Of a DNA stretch of 64,000 nucleotides, positions 1 to 8,042 are shown piece after piece. Source of the stretch: Corynebacterium marinum DSM 44953 (GTDB taxonomy: Bacteria; Actinomycetota; Actinomycetes; Mycobacteriales; Mycobacteriaceae); assembly GCF_000835165.1 (NCBI RefSeq), contig NZ_CP007790.1, positions 248,001-312,000 of the forward strand. Direction: 5' to 3'. Every line of letters starts with the position of its first letter. Position 1 is the stretch's first letter. The notes beneath the pieces are model-generated. The model was given only the letters and a program-made list of their open reading frames with translations. It made no database searches and had not been told where the DNA came from. The position numbers were made by a program, and so were the translations under genes.

Positions 1-851
1 CGGCCAACGGCCGCACCATCGTGGTGAAGGAGGGCCGCTACGGCCCCTACGTCACGGAGGTCGTGCGCGACGACGAGCGCGCCACCGCCGAGGCCTCCGC
101 TGAAAAGGTCGTGGTGAAGGAACGCGCGGAGGAGGATGCCCAGCGCGCCGCCGAGGGCAAACGGGCCAAGAACTGGGAGACCAAGACCGCGGCCGCCCAG
201 AAGGAGAAGCGGATCGCCGCCCTGGTGGAGGAGAACCTCAAGCCGGGTACCGCATCGCTCTTCAAGACGATGGAGCCGGCGTCGGTGACCCTCGAGGACG
301 CCCTCCGTCTGCTCAGCCTCCCCCGCGAGGTCGGCGTCGACCCCGCAGACAACGAGGTCATCACCGCCCAGAACGGCCGCTACGGCCCGTACCTGAAGAA
401 GGGCACCGACTCCCGCTCCCTGACGGACGAGGACCAGATCTTCAGCGTCACGCTGGACGAGGCCCGCCGCATCTACGCCGAGCCCAAGCGCCGGGGACGA
501 GCCGCCGCGCAGCCTCCCCTGAAAACGCTCGGCGACAACGACGTCTCCGGCAAGCCGATGACCGTGAAGGACGGCCGTTTCGGCCCCTACGTCACCGACG
601 GCACCACCAACGCCTCGCTGCGCAAGGGCGACAACCCGGAGACCATCACCGACGCGCGCGCCAACGAGCTGCTCTCCGAGCGCCGCGCCAAGGAGGCCGC
701 GGACGGCGGTGCCCCCGCGAAGAAGGCCCCCGCGAAGAAGGCCCCGGCCAAAAAGACGACCGCGAAGAAGACGACGGCGAAGAAAACGACACGCAAGGCG
801 CCCTCCCCGGGCACCAAGCGCGTGGTCAAGGCGGGCACGCGGAAGAAGTAG
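1..851 (+). CDS. topA: DNA topoisomerase I, C-terminal part (5' end outside window)
   Basis: This is the 3' end of type IA topoisomerase I, which relaxes negatively supercoiled DNA. The frame is open from base 3, so the catalytic part lies upstream of the window. What is seen are three copies of the C-terminal repeat typical of actinobacterial TopA, each built around a GRYGPYV or GRFGPYV core (near bases 30, 375 and 575). A lysine/alanine tail follows (KKAPAKKAPAKKTTAKKTT, bases 715-795) that resembles the basic DNA-binding tail of mycobacterial TopA. There is no sign of truncation at the 3' end. The identification rests on the repeats plus the tail; the catalytic residues cannot be checked here. 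Confidence 0.93.
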   Translation, partial: ANGRTIVVKEGRYGPYVTEVVRDDERATAEASAEKVVVKERAEEDAQRAAEGKRAKNWETKTAAAQKEKRIAALVEENLKPGTASLFKTMEPASVTLEDALRLLSLPREVGVDPADNEVITAQNGRYGPYLKKGTDSRSLTDEDQIFSVTLDEARRIYAEPKRRGRAAAQPPLKTLGDNDVSGKPMTVKDGRFGPYVTDGTTNASLRKGDNPETITDARANELLSERRAKEAADGGAPAKKAPAKKAPAKKTTAKKTTAKKTTRKAPSPGTKRVVKAGTRKK

Positions 852-905
852 GCCGCTTTTCGACGCCGCCGGTGGCGGGCCCGCCGGCTGACTACTCTGG
901 GAGGC

Positions 906-1607
906 ATGAACCAGATGGTCAACCATACCCGCGACGGGGTCGACGCCCTGGTCGCCTCCGTCACCGTCGCCACGCGGGAGCCCGAGCGCCTCGCCTACCT
1001 CGGGGTCGGCGAGCTCATCGCCTGGTCGCAGGTCTTCCGCTGGCGCAAGGTGCGCAACGTGGTCACACCGTTCCTCCACCCCCTGCTCGCCGCCACGATC
1101 CTGCGCACCAACCGTGAACCCGTGCTGCTCGCCGGGATGGGCGGCGGGCTCGTGGGGAACCTGGCGAAGCTGAAGCACCCGGACACCACCCCGGTGCTGG
1201 GCATGTTCGGCATCGCCGCGAACCACGCCGCCTACTCCGCGGCGCTGGTCACCCACGGCGCCCGCCCCTCGCCGGTGCGGGTGGGCCTGCGGGCCGCGGC
1301 CTGGGCCTCGGGAATCGGGCTGGCGGTGTGGAAGAAAAAGCAGCTCATCGCTCCGACGATCGTGGCCGGAGTCTTCGTCTCCGCGACGTCCGCGCTTGCC
1401 GACGACCCCGCACTGCAGGACGGCTCCACCCCGGCGAAGGGACTCGGCCACGCCGGTAACCTGCTGTTCCTCTCCGAAGGCATCGCCCTGCTGCGGGAGA
1501 CGGTGCTCACGGGTGATTCGCTCGGCCACCGGATCCTCGACGCCACAATGACCGTCGCGGGGGTCATCGGCCACATGCTCATGGTGGACGGACTGACACG
1601 TCGCTGA
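906..1607 (+). CDS. YhhN/TMEM86-like (lysoplasmalogenase family) membrane protein
   Basis: A 233-residue hydrophobic protein with about seven predicted membrane segments, including stretches around residues 45-60, 75-90, 130-150 and 205-225. The length and the pattern of short helices with conserved Asp/His near the ends (NHAAYS, GDSLGH) fit the YhhN family. Members of that family include lysoplasmalogenases, which hydrolyse the vinyl-ether bond of lysoplasmalogen, but the substrate in corynebacteria is not known. The start ATG at 906 follows a GGGAGG-type ribosome site a few bases upstream (tctgggaggc). It lies 54 bases after topA on the same strand and may be read with it. The family call is by overall pattern and is moderate. 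Confidence 0.6.
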   Translation: MNQMVNHTRDGVDALVASVTVATREPERLAYLGVGELIAWSQVFRWRKVRNVVTPFLHPLLAATILRTNREPVLLAGMGGGLVGNLAKLKHPDTTPVLGMFGIAANHAAYSAALVTHGARPSPVRVGLRAAAWASGIGLAVWKKKQLIAPTIVAGVFVSATSALADDPALQDGSTPAKGLGHAGNLLFLSEGIALLRETVLTGDSLGHRILDATMTVAGVIGHMLMVDGLTRR

Positions 1608-1646
1608 TCTCGGGCGGCCGAGCGGTTGCGGCGCGGCGTCGAGAAA

Positions 1647-2315
1647 CTAACTGTCGCGGAAGCGCGCCAGCGGCGGACCGAGCAGCGGCTGGAGACGCTT
1701 GACGGTGTAGCCGATGAGGAACGCCGCTGCCAGGGTGCCCTCCCGCACCCCCACGAGCTCGCCCAGGAAGGTCACCGCCAGGATTGCCGCGGAGGAGACC
1801 AGCAGGACGTCGAAGGCGATCTTCACGTAACCGAAGGCGAAGAGCCGCCGCTGGCCGAGGACCCGGGAGAGTTCGTTGGCGATGGTGAGCACGGCGGCCT
1901 CGCCGGCGAGCATGATCGACTGCCCGGCGATCTGGAAGCAGATGCCCACACCGAGCAGCCCGATCCCGGCGAGCACCAGCAGCCACTGCTGCCAGTAGGC
2001 GGAGTAGCCGACCCATTCCGTGGCCCACAGCGCGACGTCGTTGAAGACGCCGAAGGCGAGGAGAACCGGGATCTGCAGCAGCTGGATGGCCTGGAAGCGG
2101 CCGCGCAGGATGAGGATCTGCAGCAGCACCAGACCCGAGTTGACGATGATCGACGCGGAGCCCAGTGTCAGGGGGCTGATGAGGCTGAGCACATAGGGGA
2201 GCGAGGAGATGGTGGTGGTGCCCAGGTCGCTGCGCACCGACAGGGCGATGCCGAAGGCCATGATGACCATGCCGATGAACAGCAGGACGAGCCTGCGGGG
2301 TTGAAGAAGCGTCAT
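1647..2315 (-). CDS. YitT/YczE-type integral membrane protein (DUF6198-like)
   Basis: A 222-residue protein with five to six hydrophobic helices and a conserved N-terminal pattern: a first helix, then ALSVRSDLGTTTISSLPYVLS, which resembles the YczE/YyaS/YitT family motif (GxGLGTxPWD-like loop after helix 1). The function of the family is not established; a transport role is often guessed. It is read from the minus strand immediately downstream of the adenylate cyclase gene (1 base between the cyclase stop and this start), so the two are probably cotranscribed. The 3' end faces the preceding plus-strand gene. Confidence 0.6.
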   Translation of the reverse strand: MTLLQPRRLVLLFIGMVIMAFGIALSVRSDLGTTTISSLPYVLSLISPLTLGSASIIVNSGLVLLQILILRGRFQAIQLLQIPVLLAFGVFNDVALWATEWVGYSAYWQQWLLVLAGIGLLGVGICFQIAGQSIMLAGEAAVLTIANELSRVLGQRRLFAFGYVKIAFDVLLVSSAAILAVTFLGELVGVREGTLAAAFLIGYTVKRLQPLLGPPLARFRDS

Positions 2316-2316
2316 G

Positions 2317-3843
2317 TCAGGAACGGTCCGCCATCGTCGCGCGGATCGGTCGGGCCAACTGGGTCATCTCCCGGCGTCCGCGCAGTTCCACCGACTTCAT
2401 CACGGTCCAGCGGGCCTGTTCTGCCTCGTTGGCGCCGCGCAGCGTGGCCGCGTTGGTGAGCACCCGTCCCGGGGTGTCCTTGGCCAGTTCGGTGAGGCGG
2501 GCGGCGGAGTTCACGGCGTCGCCGATGACGGTGTACTCGAAACGGTCCGAGCCGCCGATGTGGCCGGCGACGACGTGGCCCGCGGCGACGCCGATGCCGG
2601 CCTGCAGGGTCATCCCCTTGAGCTCCTGGCGCAGTTCGCGGGCGGCGGTGAGGGCGTGCGAGGTGGAGTCGGGCAGTGAGATCGGAGCGCCGAACACCGC
2701 GAGCGCGGCGTCGCCCTGGAACTTGTTGATGATGCCCTTGTTGCGGTGCACCACCGTGACCACGTGCTCGAAGAACTTGTTCAGCTCCTCGACGACTTCC
2801 TCCGGGGTGTGGTTCACCGCGAAAGCGGTCGAACCGATGACGTCGATGAATAGCACGGCGACTTTGCGGTCCTCACCGCCCAGGGTGGGGCGTTCCTCCA
2901 GGGCGCGCTTGGCCACCTCGGTGCCGACATAGCGGCCGAAGATGTCGCGCACCCGCTGGCGTTCCTTCAGCCCGCGCATCATCTCGTTGAAACCTGCCTG
3001 CAGGACGCCGATCTCGGAGCCGTCGTAGATGTCGACCTCCGCGTCGGTGTCGCCCCGGCGTACCTTGTTGATGGCCTCCTGCAACTCCAGGATCGGGTCG
3101 ACGACGCTCATGATGGCGAAGCTCGTGCCCACGAAGCCGGTGACCAGCGCGGCCACGGCCAGGGCGACGACGGCGGGGATGATCTCCGCCGCGTCCTCGG
3201 TGAAGAAGTTCTGGCGCTGGCCGAGGATGATCAGCAGGATGCCGATGAGCGGCAGCGCCGTGGTCATCACCCAGGTCATCCGCAGCCGCTGCGTGATCGG
3301 GGGTTCGAGGGTGGAGTCCTCGAAACGCCGCGCCAGGGCGGAGGCCGCCACGGGGCGCACGAGGCGTTCGGCCAGCAGGTACGTGATCAGCGTGACGATC
3401 ATGCCCGCCAGCAGGGTCGCCAGCCCGATGACCAGCGACAGCCGCGTACTCGACCCGGCCGCCACCGCCACCGCGATCGCAATGCCGATCAGCCACACGA
3501 CGGCGCACACCACCGCCTGGTAGACCGGCAGACGCATCACCAGGTTGCGAACCATGTTCGGGTCGTGTTCTTCGGGGTGGCGTTGCCAGTCCAGCACCGG
3601 CCGGAACAGGAACAACGTGGCCACCACCGCGACCAGCACCGCGAACGCCAGGTACGTCAGGCCGATGACCTCGAGGTGGGGGACGTCGGAAGTGAATCCG
3701 CGCACCTCCGGCATCGGGATGAGGAAGCGCACGAACAACATGATCGCCAGCGCCCCGATGACGTTGGCCGCGAGCACCACAGCGGCGTAGAGGGGCCACG
3801 ATGTGCCCCACAGCCACTTCAGTGCGCGCAACAGTCGACTCAT
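2317..3843 (-). CDS. cyaB: membrane-bound class III adenylate cyclase
   Basis: Makes cyclic AMP from ATP at the inner face of the membrane. The 508-residue protein has six membrane helices (about residues 16-42, 60-84, 107-131, 136-159, 190-209 and 222-245), a HAMP linker (about 245-300) and a class III cyclase domain (about 320-500). Catalytic features are visible: the metal-binding Asp in VLFIDVIGSTAF, the Lys/Asp pair in NKFQGDAALAVFG, and the Asp/Asn/Arg set in YTVIGDAVNSAARL. This is the architecture of the corynebacterial CyaB enzyme, whose product feeds the cAMP-responsive regulator GlxR. The start is the ATG at 3843, 72 bases from the divergent holB start. The following gene starts one base after its stop. 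Confidence 0.93.
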   Translation of the reverse strand: MSRLLRALKWLWGTSWPLYAAVVLAANVIGALAIMLFVRFLIPMPEVRGFTSDVPHLEVIGLTYLAFAVLVAVVATLFLFRPVLDWQRHPEEHDPNMVRNLVMRLPVYQAVVCAVVWLIGIAIAVAVAAGSSTRLSLVIGLATLLAGMIVTLITYLLAERLVRPVAASALARRFEDSTLEPPITQRLRMTWVMTTALPLIGILLIILGQRQNFFTEDAAEIIPAVVALAVAALVTGFVGTSFAIMSVVDPILELQEAINKVRRGDTDAEVDIYDGSEIGVLQAGFNEMMRGLKERQRVRDIFGRYVGTEVAKRALEERPTLGGEDRKVAVLFIDVIGSTAFAVNHTPEEVVEELNKFFEHVVTVVHRNKGIINKFQGDAALAVFGAPISLPDSTSHALTAARELRQELKGMTLQAGIGVAAGHVVAGHIGGSDRFEYTVIGDAVNSAARLTELAKDTPGRVLTNAATLRGANEAEQARWTVMKSVELRGRREMTQLARPIRATMADRS

Positions 3844-3914
3844 GGTTTCTTACTCTAACCGCACGGCCCCTCCCACGTGGGCACCGCTTGACCCCGGGGA
3901 ATAGGGTGGGTGGG

Positions 3915-5126
3915 GTGAACACCGTCGCCAGCCGTCTCGCCGACACCCCAGCCGTCCGCGATGTGGTGCTCGCCGCCGCCGCAGCCGCCCGCGCCAAGGT
4001 GCGCGGGGAGGTCCCGGAACTGGGCAACGCCATGGCGCATGCCTGGATCATCACCGGGCCCCCCGGCTCCGGCCGCTCCGTCGCGGCGCTGGCACTTGCG
4101 GCCGCGCTCCAGTGCACCGACCCTGTCGACATCGGGTGCGGTCGTTGCCCGCACTGCCACGACGTGTTCGCCGACGCCCACACCGACGTCCTCCGCATCA
4201 TCCCCGCGGAACTGTCCATCGGCATCGACCGCATGCGCGCGGTGCGCACCGAGGCTGCGAAGTTGCCGACCGTCTCCCCGTGGCGCATCGTCATCATCGA
4301 GGACGCCGACCGGCTTTCCGACGCCGCCGCCGACGCCATCCTCAAGACCGTCGAGGAGCCCCCGGAGCACACCGTCATCATCATGTGCGCCCCCTCCATC
4401 GACCCGGAGGACTTCTCGCCGACACTGCGCTCGCGCTGCCGGCACCTCTACGTCCCGTACCCCTCGGTGGGCCACATCGTCGATCTCCTGGTGGCGGAAA
4501 CCGGCGCCACGCCCGAGGACGCCCGTCTGGCCGCCGTCGCCTCGGGCCGCCACATCGGCCGCGCCCGCCGCCTGGTCACCGACCCCGACGCGCAGCAGCG
4601 CCGCGCCAGCATCCTCAACCTGGCCGAACTGATCTTCCACCACGACGAGGCCTTCAAGGCCTCCACCGCCTTCCTCAAGACCGTGGACAAGCAGGTCAAG
4701 TCGTTGAGCGACGAAGAGGACGCCGGGGAGCTGGAGAAGCTCGAACGTTCCCTGGGCAAGGGCGGGCGCGGTAAGGGCACCCAGAAGGCCATGGACGGCT
4801 CCTCCGGCATGGTCAAGGACCTGGAGAAGAAGCAGAAGATGCGCCGCAGCCGCCGCAACCGCGACTTCCTCGACCTCGCCCTCGTCGACCTCGCCGGCCT
4901 CTACCGCGACGCCCTCCTGCTCTCCGTGGGCGCCGACGTCCAACTGACCCACCCCGACTTCGAGGGCCTGTCCCGTGACCTGGCGGCCAAGGTCAGCGAG
5001 CCGGGTCTGGTGGCCTGCCTGGACGCGGTGACAATGGCCCGCGGGCACATCGGCGTCAACGTCACCCCGACCACCGCCATCGACGGGATGATCGGACGTA
5101 TCCGACTGGCCTGCGGGGTCTCGTGA
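3915..5126 (+). CDS. holB: DNA polymerase III subunit delta prime
   Basis: Clamp-loader subunit, an AAA+ protein that helps load the sliding clamp. About 404 residues from a GTG at 3915; the open frame extends further upstream (to 3801) but that part overlaps the cyclase start region and has no homologous look. Visible motifs: a Walker A loop with Arg instead of Lys (GPPGSGRS), the zinc-binding cysteine set (CTDPVDIGCGRCPHCH), the Walker B region (IVIIEDADRLS) and the sensor segment ILKTVEEPPEHT with the conserved SRC motif (LRSRC). A hydrophilic insertion rich in Lys/Gly/Glu lies around residues 260-310. The modified Walker A is normal for delta prime subunits of this lineage. It stands alone, divergent from the cyclase. 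Confidence 0.95.
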   Translation: MNTVASRLADTPAVRDVVLAAAAAARAKVRGEVPELGNAMAHAWIITGPPGSGRSVAALALAAALQCTDPVDIGCGRCPHCHDVFADAHTDVLRIIPAELSIGIDRMRAVRTEAAKLPTVSPWRIVIIEDADRLSDAAADAILKTVEEPPEHTVIIMCAPSIDPEDFSPTLRSRCRHLYVPYPSVGHIVDLLVAETGATPEDARLAAVASGRHIGRARRLVTDPDAQQRRASILNLAELIFHHDEAFKASTAFLKTVDKQVKSLSDEEDAGELEKLERSLGKGGRGKGTQKAMDGSSGMVKDLEKKQKMRRSRRNRDFLDLALVDLAGLYRDALLLSVGADVQLTHPDFEGLSRDLAAKVSEPGLVACLDAVTMARGHIGVNVTPTTAIDGMIGRIRLACGVS

Positions 5127-5143
5127 TGCCCCCTGAACTGCGA

Positions 5144-5173
5144 TTTTTCCGCCCGGCGGCCGTGCGCTAGAAT
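5144..5173 (+). promoter_or_regulatory. putative promoter of tRNA-Thr
   Basis: A TAGAAT hexamer at 5168-5173 matches a -10 box, with a T-rich TTTTCC at 5145-5150 at 17-base spacing. The predicted start point lies some 25 bases before the mature tRNA. Inference from sequence only. Confidence 0.4.
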
Positions 5174-5204
5174 GGCCCATCGGTACTGGTTCCCGGTGCC
5201 GAAC

Positions 5205-5277
5205 GCCGCCTTAGCTCAGTCGGTAGAGCGTCTCACTCGTAATGAGAAGGTCGCGAGTTCGATTCTCGCAGGCGGCT
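5205..5277 (+). tRNA. tRNA-Thr (anticodon CGT)
   Basis: A complete cloverleaf: acceptor arms GCCGCCT (5205-5211) and AGGCGGC (5270-5276) pair fully. The D arm holds AGCTCAGTCGGTAGAGC. The anticodon stem TCTCA/TGAGA encloses the loop CTCGTAA, giving anticodon CGT for ACG threonine codons. The T arm carries GTTCGATTC. The CCA end is not encoded. The gene sits alone between holB and a membrane protein gene. Confidence 0.95.
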
Positions 5278-5288
5278 CAACCAGATAC

Positions 5289-5322
5289 AGCCGGCCCGGA
5301 AGGTTCATCCTCCGGGCCGGCT
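5289..5322 (+). terminator. hairpin terminator after tRNA-Thr
   Basis: A perfect 12-base inverted repeat, AGCCGGCCCGGA (5289-5300) and TCCGGGCCGGCT (5311-5322), with a 10-base loop directly after the tRNA. There is only a weak T-rich tail, as is common in high-GC actinobacteria. Confidence 0.75.
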
Positions 5323-5366
5323 GTCCTGATTCTCCCGGCCTGCGGCGGCGCGTAGACTCTCGCCCC

Positions 5367-7064
5367 ATGTTAAGCCACACGATCACGCGGAGCCGGCCGC
5401 GGCAACCTGCCCCCGCGGTCCTGGCCCTCGTCACCGTGCTCGTCGCGGGGCTGGTGCTGCGCGCGTGGGTGGTGTCCCGGGGGTGGTTCTACTGGGACGA
5501 CCTCATCCTGCTGGCCCAGGCGCGGGAATCAGGCCTGGGGGAACTGCTCCTGCGCCCCCACGACGGCCACCTCATGCCCGGTTCCTGGCTGATGATCTGG
5601 CTGTTCGCGGCGGCCGTCGAAGGCCTGAACTGGCCGGCGGCCGTCGCGGCGCTGGTGGTTGGGCAGACCGCCGCTGCCGGAGCGGTGGCCTACGCGGCGT
5701 GGCGCATCCGGCCACAGCATGCCTGGTGGGTGACTGCCATTTACCTGCTGATTCCGCTGGCTCTGCCCACGTCCACCTGGCTGGCGGCGGCAGTCAACTC
5801 GCTGCCGCTGCACACAGCTGCCGCGGTGTGGCTGGCGCATGGTTGGCTGCATCTGACCCGGGGGCGCACGTCCGACGCCGTGGCCGCGGCAGCCGCGGTG
5901 GCGGCGGCGGGACTGTTCAGCGAACGGGTCGTCCTGTTGGCTCCGGCCACACTCCTGCTCCTCCTGGTGTGGGCGCCCGGGGCGCGGCACCGGGTGACGT
6001 TGGCCGCCGGACTCCTGGCACCTTCCGTTGCCTGGGCGGGGGTCTACCTGGCGGCGGTGGGGGACCCGCGGCTCCCGGGCGGAGATCCGGGCTCGGCCGG
6101 GCAGCTCATTGCCCACGGCTATCTGCAAGCTTTCCTTCCCACTCTGGCCGGCGGCCCCTGGTCCTGGGACAGGTGGCACCCCGGCCCGCCCTTCGCGGCG
6201 CCGTCCGTACCGGCCGTGCTCGCGGGGTTGCTGGCCTGCGCCGGGCTGTTGTGGTGGGCTGGGCGGCAGCGCGGCGGGAGGGGGATTCTCGCCGCCGGGA
6301 TCGTGCTCGCATATCCTCTGCTGCCCTTCCTCGCGTTGGCGGTTGCGCGTTCCGGCGGCGACACCGCCGCGGAGATCACCCAGACCCTGCGGCATTTCGC
6401 CGAGGTTTCGGTGCCGCTCGCGCTGACCTGCGGAGTGCTGGCGGGGCGGCCGGTCGGGCGGCCAGGTGGGCTGCCGCGCGGATGGTACCTGGCGTTGCTG
6501 GTGGTGCTGACGGTTTCCTCTCTGGTCAGCACGGCCGCGTACGCCCGATCCTGGTCGCAGCAGCCTGCGCGGGAGTATTTCACCACCCTGAGCGCCGGAT
6601 TGGCGCAGCGGGAACAGCCGATCCTCGACCAAGCGGTTCCGCTTGAGGTGCTGCTGCCGGTGGCGCACCCGTACAACCGGCTGTCCGCGCTGCTCGAGGA
6701 ACCCCGCATCAGCCAGGTCACGTCAGATCCGGCGCTGGCGGACAGGCACGGGAACCTGGTCCCCGCCGAGCTTTTCCCCCTGCGCGCCACGGGTTCCGAG
6801 CCGGGCTGCGCGGAAGGGGAGCTTGCGGTTCCTCTCGACGGTCCGCTGCTGGAGCGCGACTGGGTCCTGAGGCTGAACTACCTGGCGGAAAACCCGGGGG
6901 AGGCGTCGGTGTCCCTCGACGGGGAGGCCGTTCGCTTCCCCGTCGAGCAGGGGCTCAACCAGGTGCACGTCTCCCTCCACGGGGGCGGCGACGCACTGCT
7001 CGTCACCGCCGACGGGCTCTGCCTCGGCAGGAGTGAGGTGGGGCTGTTGGCGCCCTCGCGTTGA
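5367..7064 (+). CDS. polytopic membrane protein, possible GT-C type glycosyltransferase
   Basis: 565 residues from the ATG at 5367. The open frame continues upstream through the tRNA gene and terminator, so the longer reading is not real. About ten hydrophobic helices fill residues 15-420, followed by a hydrophilic C-terminal domain of about 140 residues that would lie outside the membrane. The first extracytoplasmic loop contains WFYWDDLILLAQAR, an acidic DD pair placed as in GT-C fold glycosyltransferases that use polyprenyl-phosphate sugars. The fold call is inferred from topology and that motif; no substrate can be named. It is followed by an SGNH hydrolase gene on the same strand. Confidence 0.55.
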   Translation: MLSHTITRSRPRQPAPAVLALVTVLVAGLVLRAWVVSRGWFYWDDLILLAQARESGLGELLLRPHDGHLMPGSWLMIWLFAAAVEGLNWPAAVAALVVGQTAAAGAVAYAAWRIRPQHAWWVTAIYLLIPLALPTSTWLAAAVNSLPLHTAAAVWLAHGWLHLTRGRTSDAVAAAAAVAAAGLFSERVVLLAPATLLLLLVWAPGARHRVTLAAGLLAPSVAWAGVYLAAVGDPRLPGGDPGSAGQLIAHGYLQAFLPTLAGGPWSWDRWHPGPPFAAPSVPAVLAGLLACAGLLWWAGRQRGGRGILAAGIVLAYPLLPFLALAVARSGGDTAAEITQTLRHFAEVSVPLALTCGVLAGRPVGRPGGLPRGWYLALLVVLTVSSLVSTAAYARSWSQQPAREYFTTLSAGLAQREQPILDQAVPLEVLLPVAHPYNRLSALLEEPRISQVTSDPALADRHGNLVPAELFPLRATGSEPGCAEGELAVPLDGPLLERDWVLRLNYLAENPGEASVSLDGEAVRFPVEQGLNQVHVSLHGGGDALLVTADGLCLGRSEVGLLAPSR

Positions 7065-7093
7065 AAGCCGGGCAGGTCAGGCCGGGTTCCCAC

Positions 7094-7103
7094 GGGGGGG
7101 GGG
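7094..7103 (+). repeat. homopolymeric tract of ten G
   Basis: Ten consecutive G bases in the 93-base gap between the membrane protein gene and the first SGNH hydrolase gene, about 42 bases upstream of a TAAAGT hexamer (7145-7150) that could be its -10 box. Such tracts are prone to slippage. Confidence 0.9.
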
Positions 7104-7157
7104 ATTCGGGTCCTGAATCGATGGAAGGGCCGGTGGCGGACCCGTAAAGTTCACTTC

Positions 7158-8018
7158 ATGCCGACCTCTTCCCTGCGTTCTTCTTCCCGCCTCTGCGTAG
7201 CGTTTGTCCTGGCGCTGCTCCTGCTGGTCGGCGTCATCTTCGCGCCGGCCTCCCAGGCGCGGACGCGCAACCTGGTGGTCTTCGGCGATTCCGTCGTCGC
7301 TGATCCGCCCGTCGGGGAATATCTGGCACGGAAGGTGGAGCGCGGTTCCTCCAACTCCACTGACGGCCGGTTCTGCCCGACGTCGCAGAGCAACTTCGGC
7401 GTCCGCGCCGCCACCAAGCTCGGGTTGCAGGCGGCGGATTACTCCTGTTCGGGCGCCACGGCCACCGGCACGAGATCTTTCTTCGGCGGCGGGCAGACCA
7501 TCGGGGTCCAGGTCGACCGGGCGCTCGCCGACGGGGCTCTCACCCCGGCCACCGCCCGGGTCGTGGTCTCCAACGGTTTCAACGACACCTACAGCAATGC
7601 GGGGCTGCCCGGCGAGGAGGTGCGCGCGCGTTTCGTCGCTTCGATGGCTCCGCAGATCGGGCGTATCAGGGCCGCCGCGCCGAACGCCCGCATCCAGGTC
7701 GTCGGTTACGCCACCATCGCTGACGGCGGATATGTCTGCCTGTTCAACGCGGGCGGGGATCTCCGTGACCGGACCTACGCGCCGCAGGTCGGGCAGTGGG
7801 AGCAGCTCGCGCAGGACATGCAGCGGGATCTCGCAGCTGCGGCGGGGGTCGAGTTCCTGGATCTCAAGCCCTCCACCGCGGACCGGGGGATGTGCGCGCC
7901 GGACCACCTGCGTAACTGGGCGGGCATCGTCGATGTCAACGCCAGCCCGCAGAACCTGCCGTTCCACATGAACGCCCGCGGGCACGAGCACGTGGCGGAG
8001 GTCGTCGCCCGGAGCTGA
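7158..8018 (+). CDS. secreted SGNH/GDSL hydrolase, paralogue 1
   Basis: A predicted exported esterase or lipase of 286 residues. The signal peptide is clear (basic start, hydrophobic core at residues 13-29, APASQA cleavage region). The catalytic Ser is in FGDSVV (Ser45), the oxyanion Gly/Asn blocks are NFGVRAA and SNGFNDTYSN, and the His is in FHMNARGHEHVA near the C-terminus. Several Cys could form disulfides. It is one of three paralogues within 6.5 kb (the others at 9905 and 12710) and lacks the serine-rich insert of the other two. There is no Shine-Dalgarno sequence; TAAAGT seven bases before the ATG suggests a leaderless mRNA. The natural substrate is unknown; mycolate or acetyl esters of the envelope are plausible. 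Confidence 0.85.
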   Translation: MPTSSLRSSSRLCVAFVLALLLLVGVIFAPASQARTRNLVVFGDSVVADPPVGEYLARKVERGSSNSTDGRFCPTSQSNFGVRAATKLGLQAADYSCSGATATGTRSFFGGGQTIGVQVDRALADGALTPATARVVVSNGFNDTYSNAGLPGEEVRARFVASMAPQIGRIRAAAPNARIQVVGYATIADGGYVCLFNAGGDLRDRTYAPQVGQWEQLAQDMQRDLAAAAGVEFLDLKPSTADRGMCAPDHLRNWAGIVDVNASPQNLPFHMNARGHEHVAEVVARS

Positions 8019-8023
8019 TCAGC

Positions 8024-8042
8024 GGGCCGTCTACGGCGGCCC
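8024..8042. terminator. short hairpin between convergent genes
   Basis: GGGCCG (8024-8029) pairs with CGGCCC (8037-8042) across the 23-base gap between the SGNH hydrolase stop and the stop of the ligase on the other strand. Short stem, no T tail. Confidence 0.35.

Noticed and set aside
715..795. Tandem repeats in the topA 3' end as a possible repeat element
   Set aside because: They encode the KKAPAKK-type basic tail in frame, normal for actinobacterial TopA.
3801..3914. Upstream extension of holB
   Set aside because: It overlaps the start of the cyclase gene on the other strand and does not look like delta prime. The GTG at 3915 opens a typical N-terminus.
5172..5366. N-terminal extension of the membrane protein at 5367
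   Set aside because: It would be read through the tRNA-Thr gene and its terminator. The ATG at 5367 begins just before the first membrane helix.
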